The notes beneath the pieces are model-generated. The model was not told the DNA's origin. It did not search any database and saw only the letters and a list, made by a program, of their open reading frames with translations. A program made the position numbers and the translations under genes. From Prorocentrum cordatum (Eukaryota > Sar > Dinophyceae > Prorocentrales > Prorocentraceae), in NCBI GenBank assembly GCA_963575745.1, contig CAUYUJ010006547.1:22501-52896 (forward strand): a stretch of DNA of 30,396 nucleotides. The letters run 5' to 3'. Of the stretch, positions 1 through 6,900 are shown in pieces. Every line of letters starts with the position of its first letter. Position 1 is the stretch's first letter.

Positions 1-302
1 TTTATGTTAAAATCGCTCCGAACACTAAGCTTTTGGAAGGATTTCGTCTTGCGCGCGCGAATGTCCACTTTACCTTATTTTTTGCAAGGGATTCTTGAAA
101 TTTGATTATATTAGAACAAGAAATGTCATTTTATAGTGTTTTTTGCAAGGGAAAGCGGATTACAACAAAACAACCGGATCTTGATCACATCGAATTACCT
201 GAGGCTTCCTCACGAAAATGATGAAAATGTAGCTGCGGCCTAGGCGGCGCAGGGGGGCCGTGCACCAGGGGTCCCAACAATAATTATTCTTTAGAATTAA
301 TA
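1..302. other. AT-rich sequence, probably inside the last visible SIAE intron
   Basis: This stretch has much lower GC than its surroundings and no open frame that looks like protein on either strand. A short motif, TTTTTTGCAAGGG, occurs twice (about 78-90 and 139-151). In the orientation of the SIAE-like gene it lies downstream of the last recognisable exon, so it is most simply intron sequence. The missing SIAE C-terminus was not found here. Confidence 0.4.
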
Positions 303-308
303 ATGTTC

Positions 309-342
<34 letters not shown>

Positions 343-370
343 GCAACAACAACAACATAAACAGCAACAG

Positions 371-411
<41 letters not shown>

Positions 412-595
412 ACAGCAACAACAACAACAGCAGCAACAGCAACAACAACAGCACCACCACCAACAACAACAACACCAGCAACAACAACAACAACAACGGC
501 ACCAACAACAGCACCAACAACAGCAACAGCATCAGCAACAGCAACAACAACAACAACAGCGACAGCAACAACAACAGCACCAACAACAACAACAA

Positions 596-627
<32 letters not shown>

Positions 628-650
628 ACAGCAACAACAACACAAAAACG
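303..650. repeat. Compound (CAA/CAG)n microsatellite
   Basis: About 350 bp of mixed CAA and CAG triplets with occasional CAC and GAC. All frames are open because of the repeat: poly-Asn/Ser on plus, poly-Leu or poly-Val on minus. It sits just inside the 5' part of the last visible intron of the SIAE-like gene (minus strand), so it is probably an expanded repeat within an intron and not a coding homopolymer. Confidence 0.9.
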
Positions 651-713
651 CCCGTCGTCATTTTTTCGCGACGCGAGGTCTCGGCTTCCCGCCCACGACG
701 TCCTGTCTGGGTC
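651..713 (-). mobile_element. 5' end of a TIR-C element beginning SIAE intron 8
   Basis: On the minus strand the sequence after the last exon reads GACCCAGACAGGACGTC, matching the TIR-C terminus seen in intron 7 (GACTCAGACATCAGACGTC). It is followed by an A-run and GACGACGGGCG, and then by the CAA/CAG tract. The proposed 5' splice site is C|GA at 714/713. The other end of the element is not recognisable, either because the microsatellite replaced it or because it lies outside the window. Confidence 0.5.
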
Positions 714-3700
714 GCAGAGGTCTGCCGTGACGGCCACGGCCGTCCGCGGCTCCTGCAGGAACGCGGCGGTCACCGATCGGAGCTGGTCGGCGTGCACGGT
801 CGCCGGGCCGCAGCCCGGCTGGAACGCCACCATCGGGATGTCCTCGCCGCTGCTCCCAGACCCCGTCGAGGGCCACGAGGAAATCACGACGGGAGGGTTT
901 CTGGCAGCTGTGGGCCTCTTGGAACCCCTGCCGGGCCCTGGAAGCGTCAAACAACGAGTATAGGGATGAAGAGACGGTCCGAAGGAGTGAGTCGAGACCT
1001 CTGGGTGTCGACGCTGTGAAGAAAACATGACGTCTGATGTCTGAGTCCTTGCCGCTGTTGTGCCACTGCGATCGCCAGTGGCGCAAAAGCGCAGGCAGCA
1101 GGCAGCCCGTGCTGCTGGCAAAGGTCGGCCTCATCTCAAGCAGGAATGCCTTCACAGGCAGCCACGTCAGCGGGTGTATCATGCTGTTCCAAAGGACTCC
1201 TGGATCCTTTTGAGGACTCCCAAATAGGGTCAGAGTACTCCAGATTTCGTAATAAAGGGAGGGGGGTCTCATTTCGGGGGGGGGTCTCTTCCAGGCTATC
1301 TTGGAGGGCCTGGGGGGTCTGGGGAGGATGTTTTGGAGGGTGCTCCCACGGGGGAGGTCTGAAATGGCTTGTCTTGGAGGGTCTAGACCCCCTCCCTTTT
1401 ATGACGAAATCTGGAGTAGATGGGGTCGGAGGATCACGCCGAGTCCACGATGCGTCACCGATGCGTCGGCGCTGCATCGGCGACGTCGCCGATGCATCGG
1501 CCACGCGGGTGCGGAGAGAGCCAGGCTCCACATCGAGCTGCATCGCCGATGCACTGGCGACGCGGCACGATCCTCCGATCGCCTCTTCTCGGACCCCAGC
1601 TGGGAGGCCCAGAATCCTTTGGGGACCACCACTCGTTCAACTTGCCGGTGTACGAGATGTCCACTCCACACTCCTCCAAGGCCTCGGGTGGAGCGAACTG
1701 CTCGGCAAAAGTGGACGGGTAAGCGGACACCACCAGGCCGACGGGCACGTCTGGGCGGGATTTCACCTGCTCGGCCCCGAAGAAGTAGCACAGCGCGCCG
1801 AACTCCAGCCTTAGGTCGGGCATGTCCCCCTACAGGGGGAGATTGGGCGAAAAATGAAGAATAGCCAGAAGCTGCTCAAAAATACTTGAAAAATGATCAA
1901 ACGTTCGTCCCCAGACTATTTTTTGCCTACTTTGGAATTTTCCTCCTGTAGAGGGACAGGCCCGACTTAACTCCAGCCTGAAGTGGTGGTCCATCCGCTG
2001 CCACGGGATCATGAGGGTGGCATTGTCCTGGGCCAGCCTCCTGTATGCCCTGGCGACCTCGACGATGCGGACGCTGCTCGCGTGCTCTCTGGCCCACTGC
2101 CTCTGAGAGTCCACGGGCTCCCCCCGCTTCCGAAGAGCGTCGGCCACGGTCGGCAGATCGTACTGCATCTGGCTTCCTCCTGCGCACAGGTAGACGTCGC
2201 CCACAACCACGTCCTGCAGCATCAAGCTGCTGGTGGTGGATTCGATAGTCAGGTTGCTCGGCTCCGACCTGGCATCCATGGCGGGAAGCTTGGCCTCCCA
2301 GTGCCCGGTGGCATCGTCCACGCTTGACCGCACCTCGGCGGCACCATACCTGGAGGCCTCCCAATTGGGGTCCGCGAGTATAGACGGGGTCGGAGGATCG
2401 CGCCGCATCGCCGATGCATCGGCGATGCGTCGGCGAAGCCTCCGCGAATATAGACGAAGTTCGGGGGATCGCGCCGAATCGCCGATGCATCATCTTCGAT
2501 GCGTCGGCGACGCCTGCGATGCATCGGCACCGTCGGCGCGGAGAAAATCGGGCTCCGCATCGAGCGGCGTCGCCGATGCATCGGCGATGCGGCGCGATCT
2601 TCCGACCCCATTGAGAAAGACAGAAGGGGTTGGGAAGATACAGGGCACGACTGTGCAATAAGCACATTCAGCACAAGCGGTAATACGGTTAGGTCGGGCA
2701 TGTCCCCCTACAGGCTGATTTTGGACGAAGCAAAAAACAGTTAAACAAATATTCAAAAATTACCAAAAATACTCAAAAGATCGTCCCAAAACTTCTTCCA
2801 TATTTTTGGATTTTCGTCCTGTAGAGGGACATGCCCGACTTAGTAATACGGATGGCATGATCATTTCTCCCACCCCGATAACTGTCTTTCTGACCCATCC
2901 GCTCGGACCCAAATTTGGGAGACGTGGAATGCCGCACGATCACAGGCCCGGATCCTGGGCTCGCCACGCCCCACAGCAAGGTGGCCTCGCCCCTTCGGGG
3001 AAGCAGCCGCAGCACAAGCACGCTCAAGCCTCCGGAGCCTCGCGCGGATCGCCTGGACCGGCGCTGGCTGTCCCCCCTCCCTGGCGCGCGGAGCGCGCCA
3101 GGGGCTGCGCCCAGGGAGCCGCCTGGGGGCTCCAGCGCAGCTCCGAGAGATTCCGTGAGAGCCGACGCTGCGACAAATTGCAGCACCGCGAAATCCACCA
3201 CCGGAACCCCACGCGAACCAGCACCACCGCGAAAACCACCGCGAAAACCACCATGCGAGATGCAGCGCGAAGACCACCACCAGAGCCCCAAGCAGACCCT
3301 GCCCGGACCCTTCTGCGCCAATCCCTCGAGCCGAGTCGACCTGCGAGGGCCCCGGGGGGCCCGAAGCTGGGCGAGAGCGCCCGGCGCGAAAATTACCCTG
3401 GCGACGTACCCAACCCCTGCGCAAACGCGGGGCGCAAATAGTTTAGGACACTTTTAAGGGGGGCGATGACTCGCAGGACACTGGCTACAGGACAAGGACT
3501 AGATAAAGCTGATTAGTTACAATCCCTGAGCGGCGAGGGCCCCGGGGGGCCCGAAGCTGGGCGAGAGCGCCCGGCGCGAACAAAAAGAAACGTGCCATAT
3601 ATACGCTGGGAGCTCCGGGGATCCGCGCGGGGGAGCTCCGCAGAGGCTCGCGCCCGCGCCGCGGCTGCTTCGCCGAGCCTTGAGTCGGGCGTGTCCCCCT

Positions 3701-4223
3701 GCAGAGGGATTTTGGGCGAAAAATCACAAATACAAAAAAAACATGCCCACTGCACAGGGGCAGAAATGGCCCACAAAACATCGGCCCCAGACCATCCTTG
3801 GACTGCTTTTGCGTATCTCCCTCCTGTATACCCAGACATCCGACGTCTCGATCTTTTCGAGACGCGGGCCCCTGACCTCCCGACCACTTCCCTGGGACCG
3901 GTTTTTCATCCCGAGTCGTTTTTTGACGGTCCCGAGGCCCGGCGAGGGCCCCGAGAGGCCAACAACTACGAAAAACCTCTGTCTCGATTTTTTCGAGGCG
4001 CCCGATGTCTGGGTAGAGGGGGCCACACGCCCGACTCGAAAAAGCCGAGCCTCTGCAGCACCATGTGGGGCGCGAAGATCGACGCCACGGCGAGGCGCGG
4101 CGGCGGCGGCCCCGCCGCGGACAGGCGCGCGAGGCCTCGGGCCGGGGCCGCCGCGCGGCGGGGCCCCCCGAGGAGGGGGCCCAGCGCCGCGGCCAGCGCG
4201 GCGAGGAGGATAGGGGGCCACAT
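714..4223 (-). CDS. Sialate O-acetylesterase-like protein, multi-exon, 3' end missing
   Basis: Exons inferred on the minus strand: 4223-4051 (or from 4481, see the fold-back entry), 3678-3669, 2985-2942, 2349-1978, 1809-1617, 1206-1048 and 842-714. Every join keeps frame. Landmarks of the SIAE family (SGNH-type esterases removing O-acetyl groups from sialic acids, usually secretory or lysosomal) appear in order: hydrophobic N-terminus LLAALAAALGPLLGG; FAPHMVLQR; LLWGVASPGSG; DATGHWEAKLPAM; GDVYLCAGGSQMQ, keeping the nucleophile serine of the usual GQSNM block; FGALCYFFGAE with VPVGLVVS; VLWNSMIHPLT; LPALLRHWR; and TAVAVTADLC. The C-terminal Asp/His block is absent, so the gene probably continues left of base 1. 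The WYQGE block normally following the MIHPL segment reads FLLEM, and GQSNM reads GGSQM, so activity is uncertain. Proposed introns are GC-AG (2, 3, 5) or GA-AG (4, 6, 7), always with G after AG. Family assignment is strong; exact exon ends are inference. Confidence 0.8.
853..1044 (-). mobile_element. TIR-C element forming SIAE intron 7
   Basis: Intron 7 is 1047-843 (205 bp, GA-AG). On the minus strand the element begins TCAGACATCAGACGTC and ends GGGGTCTGGGAG. Its interior matches other TIR-C copies: the CTTCATCC box, TTGTTTGACG, a GGGCCCGG core, and AAACCCTCCCGTC. It is flanked by CAGCGGCAAGGAC (5') and CAGCGGCGAGGAC (3'), a 13-bp target duplication with one mismatch. Splicing at AAG|GAC and GAG|GAC removes one copy exactly and yields HNSGKDIPMVAFQ in frame. 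Confidence 0.8.
1207..1616 (-). mobile_element. TIR-B element forming SIAE intron 6, with nested element
   Basis: Intron 6 is 410 bp with GA-AG ends. On the minus strand its left arm reads GGCCTCCCAGCTGGGGTCC and then CGGAGGATCGTGCC. The right arm has GGCGTGATCCTCCGACC and TATTTGGGAGTCCTC. The centre is rich in GCATCGGCGATGC-type palindromes. Flanks AAAGGATTCTGGG and AAAGGATCCAGGA look like a diverged target duplication. Joining AAG|GAT to AAG|GAT gives WWSPKDPGVLWNSMIHP in frame. A different element is nested at 1236-1418. Confidence 0.75.
1236..1418. mobile_element. Nested inverted-repeat element inside the TIR-B intron
   Basis: About 34-bp inverted repeats begin TACTCCAGATTTCGTAATAA at 1236 and end with the complement (TTATGACGAAATCTGGAGTA) at 1418, with only a few mismatches. 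The interior is G-rich (GGAGGGGGGTCTC type). It splits the right arm of the host TIR-B copy, so it inserted after that copy. No coding capacity. Confidence 0.75.
1811..1968 (-). mobile_element. TIR-A element forming SIAE intron 5
   Basis: A 158-bp AT-richer element with about 26-bp inverted repeats: TTAGGTCGGGCATGTCCC on the left and its imperfect complement GGGACAGGCCCGACTT on the right. It is flanked by a perfect 10-bp target duplication AACTCCAGCC at 1801-1810 and 1969-1978. Intron 5 is 1977-1810 (168 bp, GC-AG). The acceptor AG is made at the junction: A from the element end and G from the duplicated target. Splicing restores HFRLEFGALC exactly. Confidence 0.88.
2350..2941 (-). mobile_element. 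TIR-B element forming SIAE intron 4, with nested TIR-A
   Basis: Intron 4 is 592 bp with proposed GA-AG ends. Outer arms on the minus strand are TCTCCCAAATTTGGGTCCG (5') and CGGACCCCAATTGGGAGG (3'). The interior holds the TIR-B core, itself nearly symmetrical at 2386-2609: GGGGTCGGAGGATCGCGCC with its complement, plus CCGATGCATCGG palindromes. The left arm is tandemly duplicated with a 70-bp period (TCCGCGARTATAGACG at 2371 and 2441). A TIR-A copy is nested at 2689-2842. Splicing GT|GA...CAG|GTATGG joins SPGSGPV to YGAAEVRSS in frame. This boundary is the least certain of the six because the target duplication is diverged (ATCGTGC/ATGGTGC). Confidence 0.65.
2689..2842. mobile_element. TIR-A copy nested in the TIR-B intron
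   Basis: A 154-bp element, TTAGGTCGGGCATGTCCC ... GGGACATGCCCGACTTA, with a perfect 9-bp target duplication GTAATACGG at 2680-2688 and 2843-2851. The interior is AT-rich with short A-runs, like the other TIR-A copies. It lacks an AG at its 3' junction in gene orientation and lies wholly inside intron 4, so it needs no splicing of its own. Confidence 0.88.
2986..3668 (-). mobile_element. TIR-D element forming SIAE intron 3
   Basis: Intron 3 is 683 bp with GC-AG ends. Terminal inverted repeats of about 48 bp pair GAAGCAGCCGCAGCACAAGC (from 3000, plus strand) with the complement of the 3612-3669 arm (GATCCGCGCGGGGG ... GCGGCTGCTTC). Flanks GGCGAAGCAGCC and GGCGAGGCCACC suggest a diverged target duplication. 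Splicing GAA|GC...GAG|GCC restores LGEATLLWG. The interior contains two direct copies of a ~50-bp GC-rich block at about 3343-3395 and 3537-3590. Confidence 0.7.
3305..3400 (+). repeat. Dispersed GC-rich repeat, copy 1
   Basis: The block contains CCTCGAGCCGAGTCGACCTG, then a GCGAGGGCCCCGGGG core, then GGGCGAGAGCGCCCGGC. It recurs in part at 3527-3590 (same orientation) and diverged at about 4595-4695 in the opposite orientation, upstream of the SIAE-like gene. No open frame is conserved between copies. Confidence 0.7.
3669..3678 (-). other. 10-nt SIAE microexon between two introners
   Basis: On the minus strand the ten bases GCTCGGCGAA lie between the acceptor of intron 2 (CTCAAG|G) and the donor of intron 3 (GAA|GC). 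They complete an Arg codon and add Leu-Gly-Glu in frame. The exon is so short because a TIR-A and a TIR-D element inserted 10 bp apart in what was one exon. Its reality depends on both splice predictions. Confidence 0.6.
3681..4043 (-). mobile_element. TIR-A element forming SIAE intron 2, with nested TIR-C
   Basis: Left end TGAGTCGGGCGTGTCCCCC and right end CACGCCCGACTC, flanked by a perfect 9-bp target duplication GCCGAGCCT at 3672-3680 and 4044-4052. Intron 2 is 4050-3679 (372 bp, GC-AG). It joins MVLQ-R to LGE in frame. A TIR-C element (3831-4013) is inserted in its right inverted repeat, splitting the box CCTCCTGTA|GAGGG. Confidence 0.85.
3831..4013. mobile_element. TIR-C element nested in a TIR-A introner
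   Basis: A 183-bp element starting CCCAGACATCCGACGTCTCG and ending CGCCCGATGTCTGGG. Each end also forms its own small hairpin (CTCGAtctttTCGAG, CTCGAttttttTCGAG). The centre has the family boxes CATCCCGAGTCGTTTTTTG, CGGTCCCGAGGCCCGG and AAAAACCTCT. TA dinucleotides lie on both sides where it interrupts the TIR-A repeat. Confidence 0.85.
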
Positions 4224-4367
4224 GCGAACCCTATACCCCTGCCCCCCACGATTTCTGCGGGGGAGGGTGGGGTTCGCTTCGTGCGGGAGCTCCCGAGCGA
4301 AGTGAACCCCACCCTCCCCCTCAGAAATCGTTGGGGCGCAGGGGTAGGGTTCGCATGTGGCCCCCTA
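4209..4367. mobile_element. Large fold-back (palindromic) insertion in the SIAE signal-anchor region
   Basis: A nearly perfect palindrome centred at about 4289/4290 (GGGAG|CTCCC), with arms of about 79 bp from TAGGGGGCCACATGCG to CGCATGTGGCCCCCTA. A GAGGAG duplication flanks it (4203-4208 and 4368-4373). Removing it joins a minus-strand ORF that starts ATG TGG CGC at 4481 and ends APLAAAALL to AALAAALGPLLGG of the SIAE exon in frame, giving one continuous hydrophobic segment. No AG lies at the 3' junction, so clean splicing is not evident. The palindrome supplies an in-frame ATG at 4223. Confidence 0.8.
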
Positions 4368-4373
4368 GAGGAG

Positions 4374-4481
4374 CGCCGCCGCGGCCAGGGGTGCCCACCG
4401 CAGGCGCCCGCGGCGGCCGCCCGGCGGGGGCGGGGGGCCGCCGGGGCCGCGGCCGTCCTCGGGGGCGAGCGGGCGCCACAT
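4374..4481 (-). other. Probable original first exon of the SIAE-like gene
   Basis: On the minus strand, ATG at 4481 opens MWRPLAPEDGRGPGG, a proline/glycine stretch, a basic GGRRGRLR segment and the start of a hydrophobic run, APLAAAALL. A TAG follows inside the fold-back. This is the layout of a type II signal anchor (short cytoplasmic tail, basic residues, hydrophobic core), and the core continues after the fold-back. If the fold-back is not spliced out, translation may instead start at 4223. Confidence 0.6.
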
Positions 4482-5015
4482 GCCGCGGCGGAGGGCTAGG
4501 CGCGCTGGGGCTTGCGTGTATTGGGTGGCCCGGCCATGGCGGCTGCGGGCACTGGGGCTTTTGATCGGAACGGCTGCGGGACAGGGAGCCCCCGAGATCC
4601 TGGCGACTCCATTTTTCCGAGCCGGGCGCTTTCGCCCTAATTGTTCGGGCCCCGGGACCCTCGCAGATCGATGCGGCTCGAGAAATGGCGCAGAAAGATG
4701 GGGTCCGGGGCTCCGGTCGCAGATTTTCACGATGTTGCAACTTTTGCGCTACGCCGGATCTCAGGGGAGGAGGGAGGAGAGGGGACCGAAAACTGAGAGC
4801 TCGCCTTCATGGCGTGAGGGGGCGCGCTGGGGGCGCGTGGCGTTCACACCATGGAATCCGTGCGGAGCTCCGACAGTTGATGGTCATATCGGTTTCTTCT
4901 TTCTGCGCAGAGTGGGGGGAGCAGGGGGATTTGGAGGCCCGGGAGGCCCGGGAGGAGGCTCCGCCCGCCCACCTTGTCGAGGAGAAGGGGGAGGACGACT
5001 GGGAGGGGGGAGGGA
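4482..5015. other. Upstream region of the SIAE-like gene; no gene seen
   Basis: GC-rich sequence with no convincing ORF. It includes an inverted, diverged copy of the dispersed repeat (about 4595-4695: GAGCCGGGCGCTTTCGCCC and GACCCTCGCAGATCGATGCG). On the minus strand a short upstream ORF (MAGPPNTRKPQRA) precedes the 4481 ATG. Candidate trans-splice acceptor AGs exist (for example CGCCTAG|CCC near 4496), but none can be chosen from sequence alone. Confidence 0.4.
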
Positions 5016-5017
5016 TG

Positions 5018-5075
5018 AGGCGGAGGAGGAGGAGGAGGAGGAGGAGGAGGAGGAGGAGGAGGAGGAGGAGCCGAG
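5018..5075. repeat. (GGA)n microsatellite
   Basis: About 17-19 nearly uninterrupted GGA/GAG triplets on the plus strand, with a looser purine-rich lead-in from about 4975. Confidence 0.9.
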
Positions 5076-5429
5076 CGTGAGGGAAGAGCTCCGACATCCC
5101 ACCACTCTTGAAGCACAGAACATCCACAGATCCGAAGGGATGGGTGCACGGAGGCGGAAGCCCGACGCATCGACGCCTCACACGGGAGCGCCGTCCAAGC
5201 GGCGGCGGCAGAGCCGGGCCCACGCCGGCACCCAGCTGCCGCCGACGGCGGAGACCCGGGGGAGCCACAGGAGCACCGCGGCCACAGAGGGGACCTGCAC
5301 TCTCGTCTCGACCAGTGCGCAGTCGTGATGCGGCCGTCGGCGTCGACCGCGTCCTCACCGTAGCTAGCCGCCCCGGCCGAATCGGAGTCAGAAGCGCCAC
5401 GAGGGCGGCCAGGCCCTGGGGCGCGCGCA

Positions 5430-5600
5430 GGAGCTGCACGAGCCCCCCCCAGGTCCATCTCGGCAAGCGCAAGGCGCATGCGGGTCTCAATCACCTCGGA
5501 ATCAATGAAAGCTGCCATCGCCTTAGCAACGCGATTCGCAGTATTCGACGGGCTGTGAGAAATCAACTCACCGAGCAGTCCTGTCATCTGTTGCTTAGCT
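5430..5600 (-). CDS. Possible exon of an unrecognised protein
   Basis: On the minus strand one frame reads KQQMTGLLGELISHSPSN, then TANRVAKAMAAFIDSEVIET and RMRLALAEMDLGG. Composition is balanced, with amphipathic helices, unlike the low-complexity translations around it. Just downstream, in another frame, comes a hydrophobic stretch (GLAALVALLTPIRPG). I do not recognise the family. It lies between two purine-rich repeats and has no visible start or stop, so it is at best one exon of a larger gene. Confidence 0.3.
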
Positions 5601-5835
5601 TCCAGGAGGAGGATGAGGACGGGGAGGTGGAGGAGGAGGACGGAGGCAAAGGAAGGAAGAAAGGAAGAAAGGAACGAAGGAAGGAAAGAAGGAAGGTAGA
5701 AAGGAAGGACGGAAGGAGGAGGAGAATGAGAAAGGGAGGAAGAGGATGAGAAGGAGGCCTGGGAGGGAGGAGGAAGGAGAGCGGAGGGAACGCAGAGGCT
5801 GGAGGAGAGGAAGTAGAGAGGAGGGAGGGGAGAGA
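5600..5835. repeat. Purine-rich GGAAGG/GGAGG imperfect repeat
   Basis: About 235 bp of plus-strand purines dominated by GGAAG and GGAGGA units, ending with short ATAATG units (ATAATGATAATGATAATG) near 5835-5855. It is a strong polypurine tract that could adopt triplex-type structure. The minus-strand Ser/Pro-rich frame is a repeat artefact. Confidence 0.85.
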
Positions 5836-5999
5836 ATAATGATAATGATAATGCCAATTCACCAAGTGAGGAAAACAGGCCTTAACGGGGGGGGCGTTGG
5901 CTTCGGGTTGGCTTGCCTGCAAACTTTCTCGACTTTGCTGAGGACAATTTAGGCCACATGTCGAACCCGATGCAAATGTTCCGCCTCTGTTGCCGTACG

Positions 6000-6114
6000 T
6001 CGTCGTTCGTCGTCGTCGTCGTCGTCGTCGACGTCATCGTCGTCGTCGTCGTCGTCGTGGTCGACGTCGTCGTCGTCGTCGTCGTCGTCGTCGTGGTCGA
6101 CGCTCGTCGTCGTT

Positions 6115-6146
<32 letters not shown>

Positions 6147-6231
6147 CGTGCGTCGTCGTCGTCGTCGTCGGCGGCGTTCGTCGGCGGCGTTCGTCGTCGG
6201 CGTTCGTCGTCGTCGCCGTCTTCGCCGGCGA

Positions 6232-6280
<49 letters not shown>

Positions 6281-6298
6281 CTCGCCGGCGACGTCGTG
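6000..6298. repeat. (GTC)n / (GAC)n microsatellite
   Basis: About 300 bp of GTC triplets with interruptions by GAC, GTG, GGC and GCC. Some stretches combine GTCGAC and GTCGTC, giving self-complementary segments that can form hairpins. Every frame is open on both strands (poly-Arg, poly-Val, poly-Ser, poly-Asp), which shows the ORFs here are not informative. Confidence 0.9.
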
Positions 6299-6332
6299 TG
6301 GGAGGAGCCATGCCGAGGCCGAGGCCCTCGGA

Positions 6333-6517
6333 CCCAGACCCCCGACGTAATGTTTTTTTCGTTACGTCGACCCCAAAGTTCTCGACCCCTTCCCCAGGAC
6401 CGGTTTGTCATCCTGAGTCGTTTTTTGACGTTCCCGAGGCCCAGTGAGGGCCCCCAGAGGCCGAAAATGGCGAAAAACCTCCCGTCATGATTTTTTCACT
6501 ACTCGAGGGGGTCTGGG
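6333..6517. mobile_element. TIR-C element
   Basis: 185 bp from CCCAGACCCCCGACGTAATG to GTCTGGG. It has the sub-terminal hairpin (CGTAATgtttttttcgTTACG) and the family core: CATCCTGAGTCGTTTTTTGA, CGTTCCCGAGGCCC and CGAAAAACCTCCCGTCATG. No target duplication is evident and no host exon could be joined across it. Confidence 0.8.
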
Positions 6518-6626
6518 GACGACGCCGACCTGGACCCCCCATCACAGCGGGCGGCGCTGCTGCGGCTGCCCCCCCGCTCGGGCTGCCCGCCCGCCCACGG
6601 GGAGAGGCGCGGGCGGCAGCCCAAGG

Positions 6627-6745
6627 GGGGAGGGGGGGGAGGAAGAGGGGGAGGGGGAGGGGGAGGAGGAGGAGGAGGAGGAGGAGGAGGAGGAGGAGGA
6701 GGAGGAGGAGGAGGAGGAGGAGGAGGAGGAGGAGGAGGGAGGAGG
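6627..6745. repeat. (GGA)n microsatellite
   Basis: Roughly 25 to 30 almost uninterrupted GGA triplets preceded by GGGGGA variants. Plus-strand frames give poly-Glu, poly-Arg or poly-Gly. Confidence 0.9.
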
Positions 6746-6900
6746 AGGACCAGTGCAAACCCAAGAGTCATCAGCGATGTTGGAATCAACCCTCCCTCCA
6801 AGCTCCCTCTTCATAGGCCCCTACAACGATTCATACCCACTACCTCGTCGGAAGACAACCGTCTGAAGACCCGGAAGCATGCCAAAGCATTGTTCTCGGG

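Noticed and set aside
303-1019. Poly-Asn/Ser plus-strand ORF and poly-Leu or poly-Val minus ORFs.
   Set aside because: They are translations of the CAA/CAG tract in several frames at once.
1420-2610. GCATCGGCGATGC clusters considered as a CRISPR-like array or telomere-like repeat.
   Set aside because: They are palindromic words inside paired TIR-B arms with no regular spacers, in a eukaryotic genome.
2590-2701. A minus-strand ORF starting in a TIR-A end (MPDLTVLPLVLNVLIAQS) that looks like a signal peptide.
   Set aside because: It lies wholly inside SIAE intron 4, its start codon is transposon sequence, and it runs into the TIR-B core. The real N-terminus is at 4223-4481.
2773-3321. Long minus-strand ORF over the TIR-D element.
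   Set aside because: Only the part around 2985-2942 (ATLLWGVASPGSG) is coding; the rest is intron sequence in a GC-rich open frame.
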